DNA of 64,000 nucleotides from CAWAHD01 sp963781785. GTDB taxonomy: Bacteria; Planctomycetota; Planctomycetia; Isosphaerales; Isosphaeraceae. The notes under the pieces were generated by a model, which was given only the letters and a program-made list of their open reading frames with translations, ran no database searches and was not told where the DNA came from. Both the position numbers and the translations under genes were made by a program. Below, piece by piece: positions 1-9,863 of the stretch (within the stretch, counting starts at the first letter, position 1; each line of letters starts with the position of its first letter). The stretch is from positions 1,674,001 through 1,738,000 of the forward strand of contig CAWAHD010000002.1 in assembly GCA_963781785.1 (NCBI GenBank). Reading direction: 5' to 3'.

Positions 1-393
1 CTCGAACCTTCGCACCTGGACCGCGCCCAGTTGGCGGTGCTGCGAGAGCACTTTCAATGCGACCTGCCGGCCCAAGCTCTCCTGCACGGCTTCGTAGACG
101 ACCCCCATGCCCCCCCGGCCGATCTCCCTCAGGATCCGGTAGTCTCCCAGACGCTCGGGCATCGGTTCGTCGACCCGAGGCCGGCGAGCATCCCGCCCTG
201 ATCGATTTTCAACGCCGCTGCCGAACTGTTCCATCATCACGAGGGTGGGAAACAGGTCACGAATCTCACCGGCCAGGTCCGGAAAACGGTCCGTGTATTC
301 GTTCACCGGGGGCCGTTCACCGCGACGATACCGCTCCGCAAATTCGTGCGCCAGCTCATTCAGCAGGTCTGAGCCAGACAATGACTCGGCCAT
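1..393 (-). CDS. Serine/threonine protein kinase, N-terminal part (runs off left edge)
   Basis: Reading the minus strand from an ATG at 393 gives an acidic regulatory N-terminus of about 80 residues (MAESLSGSDLLNELAHEF...) that ends in an ERLGDYRILREIG segment. The glycine-rich kinase loop GRGGMGVVYEA and the lysine motif VALKVL follow. This is the start of a Hanks-type (PknB-like) kinase; the catalytic loop and any sensor domain lie outside the window. The start codon is only 2 bases after the stop of the upstream sigma factor gene, so the two are almost certainly co-transcribed. The pairing suggests that the kinase and sigma factor act in one signalling route. The frame is open to the window edge. 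Confidence 0.9.
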   Translation of the reverse strand, partial: MAESLSGSDLLNELAHEFAERYRRGERPPVNEYTDRFPDLAGEIRDLFPTLVMMEQFGSGVENRSGRDARRPRVDEPMPERLGDYRILREIGRGGMGVVYEAVQESLGRQVALKVLSQHRQLGAVQVRRFE

Positions 394-395
394 GT

Positions 396-1034
396 TCAGG
401 GCTCCAGCCAACCAGCGCTCAAGCTCTTCAAGATCTCGCGCAGCCGCCGCAGCGCACGCACGTAGCGCATCCCGGCGGCCTTCTCCTTGATTTCCAGAAC
501 TCGAGCTGTCTCGGCGGGGGACAGTTGCTCGAAATGGCGAAGGGCAAGCACTTCGCGGTCGAGGGGGTCCATGCTGTTCAAGGCATCCTGGAGTCGGAGC
601 CGGACCTCGACCCGGACCGCTTCTTCGCTGGCCCGGGTGAGATTCCCCAGAAGCTGGGCTGCGAGCGCCGCGGTGGTTGTCTCGGAGAGTGGACCGCCGT
701 AAAGCGACACTTCGCGCCGCGGGTCGCGCATTTTCGTGCCCAGGTGGTGGCGGTGCAGCTCGCGCAGCTTGTTGCCCGCAATCCCCCTCAACCAGAGAAA
801 GAAAGGAATCGCCGGCTGCTGCATGTACGATCCCAGATCCTGCCACGCTTCCAGATACGCATCCTGCAAAACATCAGAGGGATCAACCCGCCCTTGTAGC
901 CTTTGATCGAGACGGAAAGCCACCATTCTGTGCAATCGCTGACGACTCTGGCCCAAGAGAGCCTGCCAGGAACCCGCATCGCCCTGGACGGCAAGCTGCA
1001 AGAGTTGGTCGGTTTCGCTCGTGTCGTCTGACAT
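396..1034 (-). CDS. ECF-type RNA polymerase sigma factor (planctomycete family)
   Basis: The protein is 212 residues from the ATG at 1034 (MSDDTSETDQLLQL). An upstream in-frame ATG at 1169 exists, but the preceding 45 residues are Arg/Ser-rich and not family-like. Region 2 is visible as RVDPSDVLQDAYLEAWQDL, with core-binding and -10 recognition residues. Region 4 is visible as LDREVLALRHFEQLSPAETA followed by a helix-turn-helix. It directs RNA polymerase to a small regulon. No anti-sigma gene is adjacent. Instead a protein kinase gene follows after 2 bases, an arrangement common in planctomycetes, so control by kinase signalling is inferred. Confidence 0.9.
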   Translation of the reverse strand: MSDDTSETDQLLQLAVQGDAGSWQALLGQSRQRLHRMVAFRLDQRLQGRVDPSDVLQDAYLEAWQDLGSYMQQPAIPFFLWLRGIAGNKLRELHRHHLGTKMRDPRREVSLYGGPLSETTTAALAAQLLGNLTRASEEAVRVEVRLRLQDALNSMDPLDREVLALRHFEQLSPAETARVLEIKEKAAGMRYVRALRRLREILKSLSAGWLEP

Positions 1035-1788
1035 CGACGTAACCAGGTTCTTCTTTACGCCGGAGGACGGACGGAGACTCAATGCGAAAGTCCGCCGGCT
1101 TCCTCGAGTTGACCTTCTGAAGCGCCGTACACTCAACGAAGAGATGCCGTCTTGCCGGATCGGGCTCATCGCTACTCTATCGGCTGGTATGAACTGAATT
1201 CAATCTAGCAGTGGGCCGAATTCTGGTCCTCGTTCGCGAAGAACCGCGCGCCAAGCACGCACCGCTCGCTGGGCTGCGCGGCGAAGACCCAATCCTGCGA
1301 GCCATTCGCGGTGAAGGTCTCCTCAACCTATCCGGAGAAGTCGTAAGGGTCCGATTTCCCGGCAAGGCCATCGGAGGTCGCCTGACGGTCTTGGCGAATT
1401 CAAGAACACGGCGGTAATCAGAGAGTCCTTCGCAAATCGAACACCCCTCCGTCGATCGATTCTCGCCACGGCCGGTTCGAGAACACGTTTGCATGTACCG
1501 CCGAGAGCGGGTGCGCCGTGCACCGGGCCCAGACCGCGAGGCCGCACGTTTACATCGCCCTGGCCGCTCGAATCCCCAAACGAGTGAGGTACAGTGTGGC
1601 CGGCGCGGGATTCCGAGATAATCTCATGGAGACCACACTGCGAGATTCAAACGGAAGGTCGGCGCGGTGGGTAGAAATCTGGCGGCTGGACCTCTTCGGC
1701 ACGACGTCTCGGCGCGGACGTCCCTTTTTCGCAGAAAACGCGCGGGCCGTTTTGCGGGGATTTCCGTCTCTATCCCAGGAGGGCCGAC
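1035..1788. other. Non-coding stretch between divergent sigma factor genes
   Basis: No convincing gene is seen. The stretch should carry promoters for the divergent sigma factor genes at 1034 and 1789, and one copy of an 82-bp dispersed repeat (1419-1500). A Shine-Dalgarno-like AGGAGG lies just before the ATG at 1789. Confidence 0.6.
1419..1500 (+). repeat. 82-bp dispersed direct repeat, copy 1
   Basis: This segment matches 9699-9780 over 82 bases without a gap and with about 10 mismatches by hand alignment. It starts CAGAGAGTCC and ends near ACACGTTTGCATGT. Both copies are in the same orientation, exactly 8280 bases apart, and lie in intergenic DNA. On the minus strand each could encode a short Cys-containing peptide (MQTCSRTGR...), but I do not call a gene. 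Confidence 0.8.
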
Positions 1789-2358
1789 ATGAGGCAGGCA
1801 GGACCACTGGATCCCGCTGAACTGGAGCGTTATCGCCACTACCTTGAACTGCTGGCGAGGCTCCAGCTCCAGCCCCGTTTTCGCAGCAAGCTCGGGGCTT
1901 CCGACATCGTTCAGCAGACGCTCCTCAAAGCAACCAAGAATCTGAGCCAGTTTCGGGGCAAAAGCGAGGCTGAGATTGTCGTCTGGCTGCGGCGCATCCT
2001 CAGCACGACTCTGATCGACGCCACCCGGGAACTCAAAGGAGCCAAACGCAACGTGGCCGTGGAGCGCTCATTGGAGGCATCCCTGGCGCAGTCATCGGCC
2101 CGTCTTCTGGGGCTGTTAGAGGCCAGTTCGACTTCACCCAGCGAGCAATTCCTGCGGCAAGAGCAACTGCTGCAAGTGTCGGCGGCGCTGGCCCGATTGC
2201 CCGATGACCAACGACTGGTCCTGGCGATGCATTACCTGCAAGGTTGTTCGGTCTCCGTCATTGCAGAGGATATGGGCCGCACCGAGCGCTCGGTCGCCGG
2301 GCTGGTTCGGCGGGGTTTACAAGCGCTCCGCGTCATGCTGACCGACGAGAGGGATTGA
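1789..2358 (+). CDS. ECF-type RNA polymerase sigma factor
   Basis: This 189-residue protein starts at an ATG preceded by AGGAGG. Region 2 is seen as SKLGASDIVQQTLLKATKNL near residues 33-52. Region 4 is seen near residues 135-185, with LPDDQRLVLAMHYLQG and a helix-turn-helix ending in RGLQALRVML. It is a sigma-70 family protein without regions 1 or 3. The gene ends 3 bases before the large kinase gene at 2362, so the two form an operon. It is the second of three sigma/kinase pairs in the window. Confidence 0.9.
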   Translation: MRQAGPLDPAELERYRHYLELLARLQLQPRFRSKLGASDIVQQTLLKATKNLSQFRGKSEAEIVVWLRRILSTTLIDATRELKGAKRNVAVERSLEASLAQSSARLLGLLEASSTSPSEQFLRQEQLLQVSAALARLPDDQRLVLAMHYLQGCSVSVIAEDMGRTERSVAGLVRRGLQALRVMLTDERD

Positions 2359-2361
2359 ACG

Positions 2362-5300
2362 ATGGATCACGATGAAACGTACGGGCTGACGCCAGGTCCT
2401 GACCTGGATGAGGTGATTGCCGCTTATCTCAAAGCAGTGGAAAGCGGGGCGCCCCCGAATCCTCAGAGCCTGATCGTCCGTTATCCCGCGTTCGCCAAGG
2501 AACTCGGCGAGTTCTTCGCCGATCAACAGAGCTTCGAGCGCCTGGCCGGGCCGATCCGCGCGGCCGTCGCTGGTGCGCCCCCGCTGGGGACCGAGATCCG
2601 CTATTTCGGCGACTACGAGCTCCTGGAAGTGATCGCGCGCGGCGGTATGGGTGTGGTGTACCTCGCGCGGCAAATGAGCTTGAACCGGCTGGTCGCCTTG
2701 AAGATGATCCTGGCTGGCACGCTGGCATCGAGTGCGGCCGTGCAACGATTTCGCAACGAGGCGGAAGCGGCGGCTAACCTGGATCACCCAAATATCGTGC
2801 CGATCTACGAGGTTGGCGAACATGAAGATCAACAGTATTTTTCGATGGGACTGGTCGACGGTGGCAGCCTCGCCGACCGCCTTCAAGAGTCTGGCAAGCT
2901 ACTTCCGCGAGTCGCCGCTGAGCTGGTGAAACTCCTTGCGGAGGCCGTTGCTTTCGCGCACGATCGCGGCGTGATTCATCGCGACCTGAAACCCTCCAAC
3001 GTGCTCCTCGACGCTCAGGGCAAACCGAAGGTATCAGACTTCGGCCTGGCCAAAAGGGTCCAGAAGACCGATGGCCCGACGATGACCGGCGACGTCCTGG
3101 GCACGCCGGCCTACATGCCGCCAGAGCAAGCGGCCGGCACCGTCGATCTGGTTGGGCCTTCGGCCGATATCTACAGTTTGGGCGCCATCCTCTACGCCTG
3201 TTTGACCGGTCGGCCACCTTTTCAGGCAGCCTCGCCATTCCAAACCCTCCGCCTCGTGCTGACCGATGAGCCGGTGCCCCCGTCACGTCTGAACTTATCG
3301 GTACCACGAGATGTGGAAACGATCTGCATGAAGTGTCTTGAGAAGAACCCGCGGCGCCGCTACGACACGGCCAGCGCGTTGGCCGAGGACCTGGGCCGAT
3401 TTCTGGCGGACGAGCCGGTGAATGCTCGGCCTGCGGACCGACTGCGCCGCTCGATGGCGTGGCTCAAGAAGCGGCCTTGGGTCGTGTCGGGGATCACTGC
3501 TCTCGGACTCTTGCTGTTCGCTTGCGGAGCCTATGGGCTTTGGTCCGAGATCCGCGAGCGAGGCTGGACGATCCAGTTATTGCAAGCCCGCCTCGCACGC
3601 CTGTCTTCGCCACCTCAGCGGGAAGTAGCGCTGGCGCACTCATTGCGCGCAGCGCGCATTCGCCCCGATCATCGACTCTTGCAAGAGGCTGCGGACCTGT
3701 TTGCCGCCGATACGGGATCCGGGCTCGTCTACCCGCGCGATCCGGGAGAGAGGAACCAGCAGCCGCTTTCCGACGCGACCAAACGCGCACAACACCCGGT
3801 TCCGATGATGTGGGACCGCGATGGCAGGCGGTTGTACTTGAGGGGCATGGAACTCGATACGGAGACCGGACGCAGTTCCCCGCTGCTTGTCGAGGGGGCC
3901 GGGCCTGCTGTCGCTGATCCGACCGGATCGTATCTCGCAGCGATCGGTGCCAATGGCAAGATCGTCGTCGTTGAGCGGGCCAGCGGCCGGCGCAGATCGA
4001 TCGATCGCCGCGTCGATGGTTTCGAGTCGCTCCGGTTCGCGCCCGATGGGCGGTTATTGGCGGTGCTCAGTCACTCCGAAGCGACCGGCGACAAGCGACG
4101 ACTGGAACTCTGGAACACGAACGAGGATGGTCCTCAAATTCAGCTCGCGGGGGCGATTACTGGCCATTGCCTGATGAGCTTCAGCGGTGATAGCCAGCGG
4201 ATCGCCTGGTGGTGTCCAGCCCGGCCGTCAATCGCCGTTCTTCGCACGCAGGATGGTTCGACTGTCGCCGAACCGGCATTGCCTAGCAACACCAGTCAGT
4301 TGCTGGAAATGGTCCTTAACTCGAGTGGAACGCAGGCTGCCTGGTCGGAGTCGGGCTGGATGCTCGACACGATTACGCAGCAGGTCACGATTCAGGAGGT
4401 CGCGACCGGCGCGATCGTCGGTCGACTGCCTTGTACGGGTACGAAAGTCATGGTTGAGGAACTGGCTTTCTCACCGGATGACCGGTTCTTGTTTGGCAAC
4501 GAATGCAACGTGGGAGGAAACCGGTGGTTGCCACCGGCAACGTGGAAGTGGAATCGCATTCTGATGTGGGAGTTGATGTCGGGCGAACTGGCCCTCTGCC
4601 TCTCCGGCAAGGGGTTCGCTCGCGGATTGGGCGCGCATGGGGAACTGGCGGTTATTCGATCGGCGCCGAACGCCGATGATTCGCAAATCGAGGTATTTCG
4701 GCCGGTCGATCTCGCCGCGCGCGTCGCCGAAGCCGGCCTGGGGTCGTGCGCACGCATCGCCGATCTTGGTCCGTGGCGCCGTACGCGGGAGACGTTTCTG
4801 TGGTTCGGCTGGCCGATGTTGCTCGCTTTCGTCGCATTCTACGTCGTCAGCGCCAGCTCATTGGAACGATTCCGGTACGGACAGGCGATGCCCGCTGGCC
4901 TGGCGCGCGCGACAGCCGTGCTTGGCGTTGTCGCTGTCGCATGGCAAATGATCAGGATGCTGGGCGTCTTCGACCTGGCTGATTGGAGCGCGCGAGAGCT
5001 GGGCTTGGCGATCATTTGCTCGGTCGTTCCGGTGACGTGGGGAACGGTCGCCGTCTGGTACAGCGTGCGGAATCTGAGCTCCGCCCTTCGCGGCGACAAC
5101 GTGCCGGTCATCCGGCCAATTGTTCCCAGCGAGGAAATCGACCGGCTGGGCCAGCGGAGTTCCCAGTTGCTCATGGTGGCGTGGGCGGGAGGGCTCATGT
5201 TTGTATTCACGGCCGGGATGGATGGATCGGTACCGCGCTTCGGCCTTCTGGGCATTCTCACGTTTGTCGGAGTCGCAGGATTCCTGCTCGCGACCATGCT

Positions 5301-5652
5301 GCTTGCGCCCCTCAGCCTGTTCGCCATACTGACCGCGAAACGGTGGTCTATGCCCGGTATCCATCGCCTACAAGCCTGGCGCGCCCAGCCCAGAGTGGCG
5401 CTTGGCCTGTGGACGTGCGGAGCCGTCGTTTCTGGGATCTACGCGTTGATCGGCGTATGGCATCGCGTGGCCCACCGAGCGTGGGTGCGGTTCCCGGTTT
5501 GGAACTGGGGCGAGGATTTTGAGTTGCTCCTGAAGCGAGAGACCCTGGGTTCGGCAGCGTTCGCCGCGGCAGTCGTGTTTTCGGTGGTAGCCTTGACCGA
5601 GGTGTGCCGCCTTGCGACGAACGCCCGAGCAACGCAAAACAACCATGCGTGA
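2362..5652 (+). CDS. Membrane-bound serine/threonine kinase with beta-propeller-like and multi-pass C-terminal regions
   Basis: The protein has 1096 residues. The kinase domain lies at about residues 83-350: glycine loop ARGGMGVVY (92-100), catalytic Lys114, HRDLKPSN at 206-213, DFG at 226-228, and an APE-like MPPEQ. A transmembrane helix follows at about 373-394. The next 400 residues carry WD40-like blades (for example LRFAPDGRLLAVLSHS) and are probably a sensor. About seven hydrophobic helices fill residues 800-1090, which is unusual for this kinase type. The gene is co-transcribed with the sigma factor 3 bases upstream, and the kinase presumably transmits an envelope signal to it. Confidence 0.92.
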   Translation: MDHDETYGLTPGPDLDEVIAAYLKAVESGAPPNPQSLIVRYPAFAKELGEFFADQQSFERLAGPIRAAVAGAPPLGTEIRYFGDYELLEVIARGGMGVVYLARQMSLNRLVALKMILAGTLASSAAVQRFRNEAEAAANLDHPNIVPIYEVGEHEDQQYFSMGLVDGGSLADRLQESGKLLPRVAAELVKLLAEAVAFAHDRGVIHRDLKPSNVLLDAQGKPKVSDFGLAKRVQKTDGPTMTGDVLGTPAYMPPEQAAGTVDLVGPSADIYSLGAILYACLTGRPPFQAASPFQTLRLVLTDEPVPPSRLNLSVPRDVETICMKCLEKNPRRRYDTASALAEDLGRFLADEPVNARPADRLRRSMAWLKKRPWVVSGITALGLLLFACGAYGLWSEIRERGWTIQLLQARLARLSSPPQREVALAHSLRAARIRPDHRLLQEAADLFAADTGSGLVYPRDPGERNQQPLSDATKRAQHPVPMMWDRDGRRLYLRGMELDTETGRSSPLLVEGAGPAVADPTGSYLAAIGANGKIVVVERASGRRRSIDRRVDGFESLRFAPDGRLLAVLSHSEATGDKRRLELWNTNEDGPQIQLAGAITGHCLMSFSGDSQRIAWWCPARPSIAVLRTQDGSTVAEPALPSNTSQLLEMVLNSSGTQAAWSESGWMLDTITQQVTIQEVATGAIVGRLPCTGTKVMVEELAFSPDDRFLFGNECNVGGNRWLPPATWKWNRILMWELMSGELALCLSGKGFARGLGAHGELAVIRSAPNADDSQIEVFRPVDLAARVAEAGLGSCARIADLGPWRRTRETFLWFGWPMLLAFVAFYVVSASSLERFRYGQAMPAGLARATAVLGVVAVAWQMIRMLGVFDLADWSARELGLAIICSVVPVTWGTVAVWYSVRNLSSALRGDNVPVIRPIVPSEEIDRLGQRSSQLLMVAWAGGLMFVFTAGMDGSVPRFGLLGILTFVGVAGFLLATMLLAPLSLFAILTAKRWSMPGIHRLQAWRAQPRVALGLWTCGAVVSGIYALIGVWHRVAHRAWVRFPVWNWGEDFELLLKRETLGSAAFAAAVVFSVVALTEVCRLATNARATQNNHA

Positions 5653-5683
5653 CGATTGGCAGCGCTCGTCGGGAGACCGACGT

Positions 5684-6265
5684 TCAGTACGGCACTCCGC
5701 TCTGGCGTGCGGTCTTCAAGGCGTGCGCGTACCACTCCAGCTCATCGAGGAACCGTCCCGCTCGCTGGTGATAAGACGCGTCTTTTGGTCGACCTTCATC
5801 GTCAAAGGCCTCCTGCACGGCCGGCACCGGGAGCAACGAGGGGATGCTCGGCGTGCCCAGCTCGCACAGCATCGCCCGCAACTGGACGGCGGCTCTCACC
5901 CCGCCGAATGAGCCGGCCGAATAACAGACGATCGCCGAAGGCCGCCAGAAATACTCCTCCAGGAAGTGGTCGAGCAGGTTCGAGAGTGCCGGGGGGATGC
6001 TGTGGTTGTATTCGCCGGAGACAATGATGAAGGCGTCGGCTGACTTGATCCGACCGGCGAGCTGCACCAAGACTTCAGGCGCCTGGCCGGGCTCGAATTC
6101 CTTGTACATCTTATCGAGGAGTGGAAGTTGCAGTTCCAGGGGGTCGATGAGGGTCGCCCTGTGGCCTCGAGCTGTGCATGCGTTGACGACAAAGCGAGCT
6201 GCCTTGATCCCTTGGCGGGCATGCCGAACCGAACCATAGATGACGAGCAAGTCGAGCGGCGTCAT
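5684..6265 (-). CDS. NAD(P)H-dependent FMN reductase family protein
   Basis: The protein has 193 residues with a flavodoxin-like fold. The N-terminal strand LLVIYGSVRHAR carries the FMN phosphate-binding GSxR loop (residues 11-14). The family signature GEYNHSIPPALSNLLDHF lies near residues 82-99, followed by a YSAGSFGG loop. Members reduce FMN, azo dyes, chromate or quinones with NAD(P)H; the substrate cannot be read from sequence. The gene stands alone, convergent with the kinase gene that ends at 5652. No signal peptide is present, so it is cytoplasmic. Confidence 0.9.
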   Translation of the reverse strand: MTPLDLLVIYGSVRHARQGIKAARFVVNACTARGHRATLIDPLELQLPLLDKMYKEFEPGQAPEVLVQLAGRIKSADAFIIVSGEYNHSIPPALSNLLDHFLEEYFWRPSAIVCYSAGSFGGVRAAVQLRAMLCELGTPSIPSLLPVPAVQEAFDDEGRPKDASYHQRAGRFLDELEWYAHALKTARQSGVPY

Positions 6266-6274
6266 GGGGTCATC

Positions 6275-6640
6275 TTATCCGATCTCCGATCCGGCTGCAT
6301 GTCGAGCGGCCCAGAACGATTGACGCGCGGGAAGGTCCAGGAGCGCGTCATACTTGATCAGGCGCGCGTATCGCCCCCGCTCATAGACGGTTGCGAACGG
6401 GGGAGCAAGATCGACCCAGATATCGGGATCAGGGCGCAAAAGTGGGATTGGAATGGTTGGCAAACGGTCGCGGACCGTCCAGGCAAACACATCGCGATCG
6501 GGACTGCGCTAGACGCGCGCAACGAGCGCGTAAAAGTCGCCCGGCGGCAAGGGACGCTCCATGCGGAGCCGATGCCCCCCATGAGGAAGACTAACTCCAC
6601 CATGTGAGAGCGCATCGCCAAATGGGGGCGCCGCCGGCCG
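6275..6640 (-). pseudogene. DUF4058 family protein, C-terminal remnant
   Basis: The minus strand encodes a recognisable DUF4058 C-terminus in pieces. An HMVEL segment appears near 6610, then after a frame change MERPLPPGDFYALVARV, an in-frame TAG, and then WTVRDRLPTIPIPLLRPDPD and VYERGRYARLIKY. The IPIPLxxPDPD and YxRGRY motifs are typical of the family. No N-terminal part is recognisable upstream. With one frame change and one stop in about 330 bases and no start, the gene looks dead. DUF4058 proteins have no known function. Confidence 0.7.
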
Positions 6641-6887
6641 GAACTCGCGGCGGTCTGAAACTGATCATCGACGGTCCGCAGCGGGACGCGACTCTCAGCA
6701 CGAGGGCGTAAGCTGGGCGGAAGTCCCCTGAACAGCCGTGGAATTCTCGCAGTTCTGGATTGTCGAAACTTCTCATGACCCCTATCGATATCGTCTCGGC
6801 GCAACTCACAAGGGCGGGTCGTCGACGGCAATCCTCCCATGCCGGCCTCGGTATTCCCCCGGGGCCCGAGCCCGGCGCAACCAGGCA
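6641..6887. other. Intergenic DNA, no gene seen
   Basis: Minus-strand reading frames here are rich in Arg and Pro and match nothing recognisable. The missing N-terminal part of the DUF4058 remnant may be eroded within it. Confidence 0.4.
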
Positions 6888-9433
6888 TCAAAACTGCGCG
6901 ATCGACCCATAGCCATTGTAGAGGACAATGTTCCCCTCCAGGACGGTATAGCTGCTCATCGTCACGATTCCGTAGCCAGTGTTGGACTCGATCGTGCACT
7001 GGACTACCGAGTTCTCCGGTGCCTGGAAGATCCAGATCCCATTGCCCGCGTTGCCAACGATGAGATCGAACTCGATCAGGTTGCCCGCGGCGGCGTTTGC
7101 GACATACACACCGCCCGCGCTGTTGTCGTCGATGACATCGCCGGTGCCCGCGACGGTGCCGCCGATGGTGTTGCCGCTGGAGCCGTTGACAAGCGCCACG
7201 CCAAAACCGCCGTTTCCAAGAGACTTGGTGCCGGAGATATCGGTACCGATATGGTCACCGGTAACCGTGTTGTCGGGGCTCGCGTCGATGATCACGCCGT
7301 ACTGTCCGTTCGCGGAAATGATATTGCCGGCCCCGGATGTCGCCCCGCCGATGGTATTGACCGATGCGCCGTTCCAGATATAAACACCGGCTCGGGCGTT
7401 GCCCAGGGCCTTGGCGTCGGTCGGGTCGGTGCCGATATCGTTGCCGACAACCTGGTTCTCTGTCGTCCCGCTGTCGTCGATCTGAACGCCGTCGATCCCA
7501 TTGGCCGAGATGACATCACGGTCTCCGGCCGCCGCCCCGCCGACGGAGTTGATCGACGAGCCGCTCGTCAAGACCACGCCGTCGTAAAGGTTGCCCACCG
7601 CCCTGGCGCCGGTAGAGTCGGTGCCGATAAGGTCGCCAGCGACCCAGTTGTTCGCCGTCCCGGCGCCGGTGACGACGACGCCACTCTGCGCGTTTCCGGA
7701 GATGACGTCGCGAGCCCCGGACGTCGTGCCGCCGATCAAATTGGCGGCGGCGCAGTTGATGATCTCGACGCCGTTTCCGGCGTTGCCCAGCGCCTTGCCG
7801 CCACTTGAGTCGGTGCCGATGAAATCGCCGGCAACCACGTTATTCACCGTTCCGGCGTCGGTGATGTAGACGCCGCTCTGCGCGTTGCCCGAGATGACGT
7901 TGCGCCACCGGCCGTCGACCCGCCGATCGTGTTGCCCGAGGCACCGCTGCTGATCACCACGCCGTCGGAGGCGTTGCCCAGGGGCTTGGCGCCGGTGGAG
8001 TCTGTGCCGATCGAGTCGCCGGCGACCACATTGCCCACCGTCCCGGCACCGGAGAGCCACACTCCGTAGAGCCCGTTGGCCGAGATGACATCGCCGGCGC
8101 CCAGGGCCGTCCCTCCGATCGTGTTGCTCGATGCACCGCTGCTCAAGACCACACCCTGGTAGCGGTTGCCCAGAGGGGCCGCGCCGGAGGCGTCGGTGCC
8201 GATATAGTCGCCCTCGACCACATTGCCCGCCGACCCCGAGCCGGACACGACGACGCCCGTGTCGTTGTTGCCCGTGATGACGTTGCGCGCACCAGCCGTC
8301 AATCCGCCGATCGTGTTGCCGTAGGAACCGCCGGTGACGTAGACGCCGAAGAGGTTGGGCAGCACGTGCAGGCCGCTTGAGTCGGTGCCGATGTAGTCGC
8401 CCTCCACCAAGTTGGCGTAGCTCGCCGAGTCGATATGCACGCCGTCGGTGCCATTAGCCGAGATGACGTTCAGGGCCCCAGCGGTCGCCCCGCCCACCGT
8501 GTTGGATGAAGCACCGTCAAGGACGTATACACCGTCGAGGCCGTTGCCCAGAGGTCTGGCGCCTGCCACGTCGGTGCCGATATAGTCGCCCGATACCGCA
8601 TTCCCCGACGTTCCGGGGCCGGAGAGTACCACACCTCGGCCGGTGTTGCCGGAGATGATGTCGCGTGAGGCAAGACTCGTTCCGCCGATGGTGTTGCCGC
8701 TGGCCCCGCCGACAAGGGTGACGCCATAGAGGTTCGGCACGGCGTGCAGGCCTGCCGAGTCGGTGCCGATATCGTCGCCGGACACGACGTTGGCCGTCGT
8801 ACCGGCGTCCGACAGGAGCACACCGTCGATCGTGTTGCCCGAGATCACGCTGCCGGTCACCACGTTGCCCTTGGCACTGCCACTGATCACGATCCCGTTG
8901 CCGTCGGCCTTCGATCCGGTGCCCGCGGCCGTCACGCCGAGATAGTCGTCGGCGATCATGTTCGACGATGCGCCGTTGATCAGGATGCCGTCGCCCGCGA
9001 AGTCATCGATCACCAGGCCCTTGACCGTGCTGCCAGACGACTGAAGCGTCAGGCCGACGGCCGCCGGGCACGCTTTCGTGCCATCGACGACAATCGCGGG
9101 CGTACCGGTGTTGTTATAGCCTGCATAGGTTGTGCCGTCGATGACCACCGGCTGCGTGATGGCGGGCAAGGGCGAGAGCAGATTGATCGTCTGCACGCCG
9201 GTTCCGGTGATGTTGAAGCTGATGGAGTTCGGCCCCGTGGCGGCATCGGAGCTGATGATCGCCTGGCGCAGGCTGCCGGCCCCGGCGTCATTGGCGTTGG
9301 TGACGGAGAAGCTTGTGAGCATTTGCCGAGACTCGAGGGCTTCCAGTAACGGTCTGCGGCTCATGCGGCGCTGGGCCCGGGTGGACAGAGGGGTCCGGGC
9401 CGATCGGAGGCGAGCGAACCAAGGTGAGAGCAT
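6888..9433 (-). CDS. Secreted right-handed beta-helix repeat protein 1 (LEPR-XLL/CSLREA type), frameshifted
   Basis: The start is taken as the ATG at 9433 (MLSPWFARLR). The N-terminus has an Arg-rich export region, a LEPR-XLL-like LLEALESRQML motif and a CSLREA-like GAGSLRQAI motif, a layout common in planctomycete surface proteins. About eleven tandem repeats of roughly 64 residues follow, built from NTIGG, ARDVISGN, NVVxGDxIGTD and PLGN elements. These are NosD/pectin-lyase-like beta-helix coils. The frame breaks near 7902, where a GGA(R)NVISGN coil has lost bases (probably four). Both halves continue the same repeat, so one protein of about 845 residues is inferred, exported and probably cell-surface or extracellular. 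Confidence 0.8.
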
Positions 9434-9863
9434 GGCGTGAGTCCTGGGCGGGGACAGACCGCGAACGACGCGGATCCGAGCGACCACCGCTCGAATCCGA
9501 TTTCGCTCTCGCGGCCGTCAGTTCTCCGAGATCGCGCCATCGGCCGCTATGCCGCGGCGAGCTCCCGGTCCGGCCAGGAGATTCCCGCACGGCGCGGGTT
9601 CGAGACAGGGCTGCCGTTTTTTTTTGTGACGAGGTCCCGCGTCGAGGTCTCTCGTGCGGACAGCCGTTGCTCCGATCGAGCCCGATCCGTCTGAGTGTCA
9701 GAGAGTCCGTCGCAAATCGAGCACACCTCGGTCGATCGGTGCTCGACACGGCCTGTTCGAGAACACGTTTGCATGTCCCGACTCGATCGTGACACAATAA
9801 ACCGTCGCGAAGCTCGTTACGTTCTTTAGTGCCGGTTTGTGCGCACATCCGCAGGAGCGTCCC
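9434..9863. other. Intergenic region upstream of the STAND NTPase gene
   Basis: This region separates the divergent beta-helix gene and the STAND gene. It contains a nine-T run (9617-9625) preceded by a small GC hairpin (CCCGC/GCGGG near 9585-9600), and the second copy of the 82-bp repeat. No gene is seen. A ribosome-binding GGAG lies 6 bases before the GTG at 9864. Confidence 0.5.
9699..9780 (+). repeat. 82-bp dispersed direct repeat, copy 2
   Basis: This is the gapless match to 1419-1500 (about 88% identical by hand). It ends 83 bases before the GTG chosen as start of the STAND NTPase gene, so it may include that gene's promoter or operator. It could instead be a mobile-element remnant. 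Confidence 0.8.

Noticed and set aside
6358..6999. 213-residue minus-strand open frame
   Set aside because: Most of it is Arg/Ser/Pro-rich without motifs; only a short part overlaps the DUF4058 remnant, and it runs into the beta-helix gene.
9585..9625. Rho-independent terminator (small hairpin before nine T)
   Set aside because: The hairpin is separated from the T run by about 18 bases and no plus-strand gene lies upstream to be terminated.
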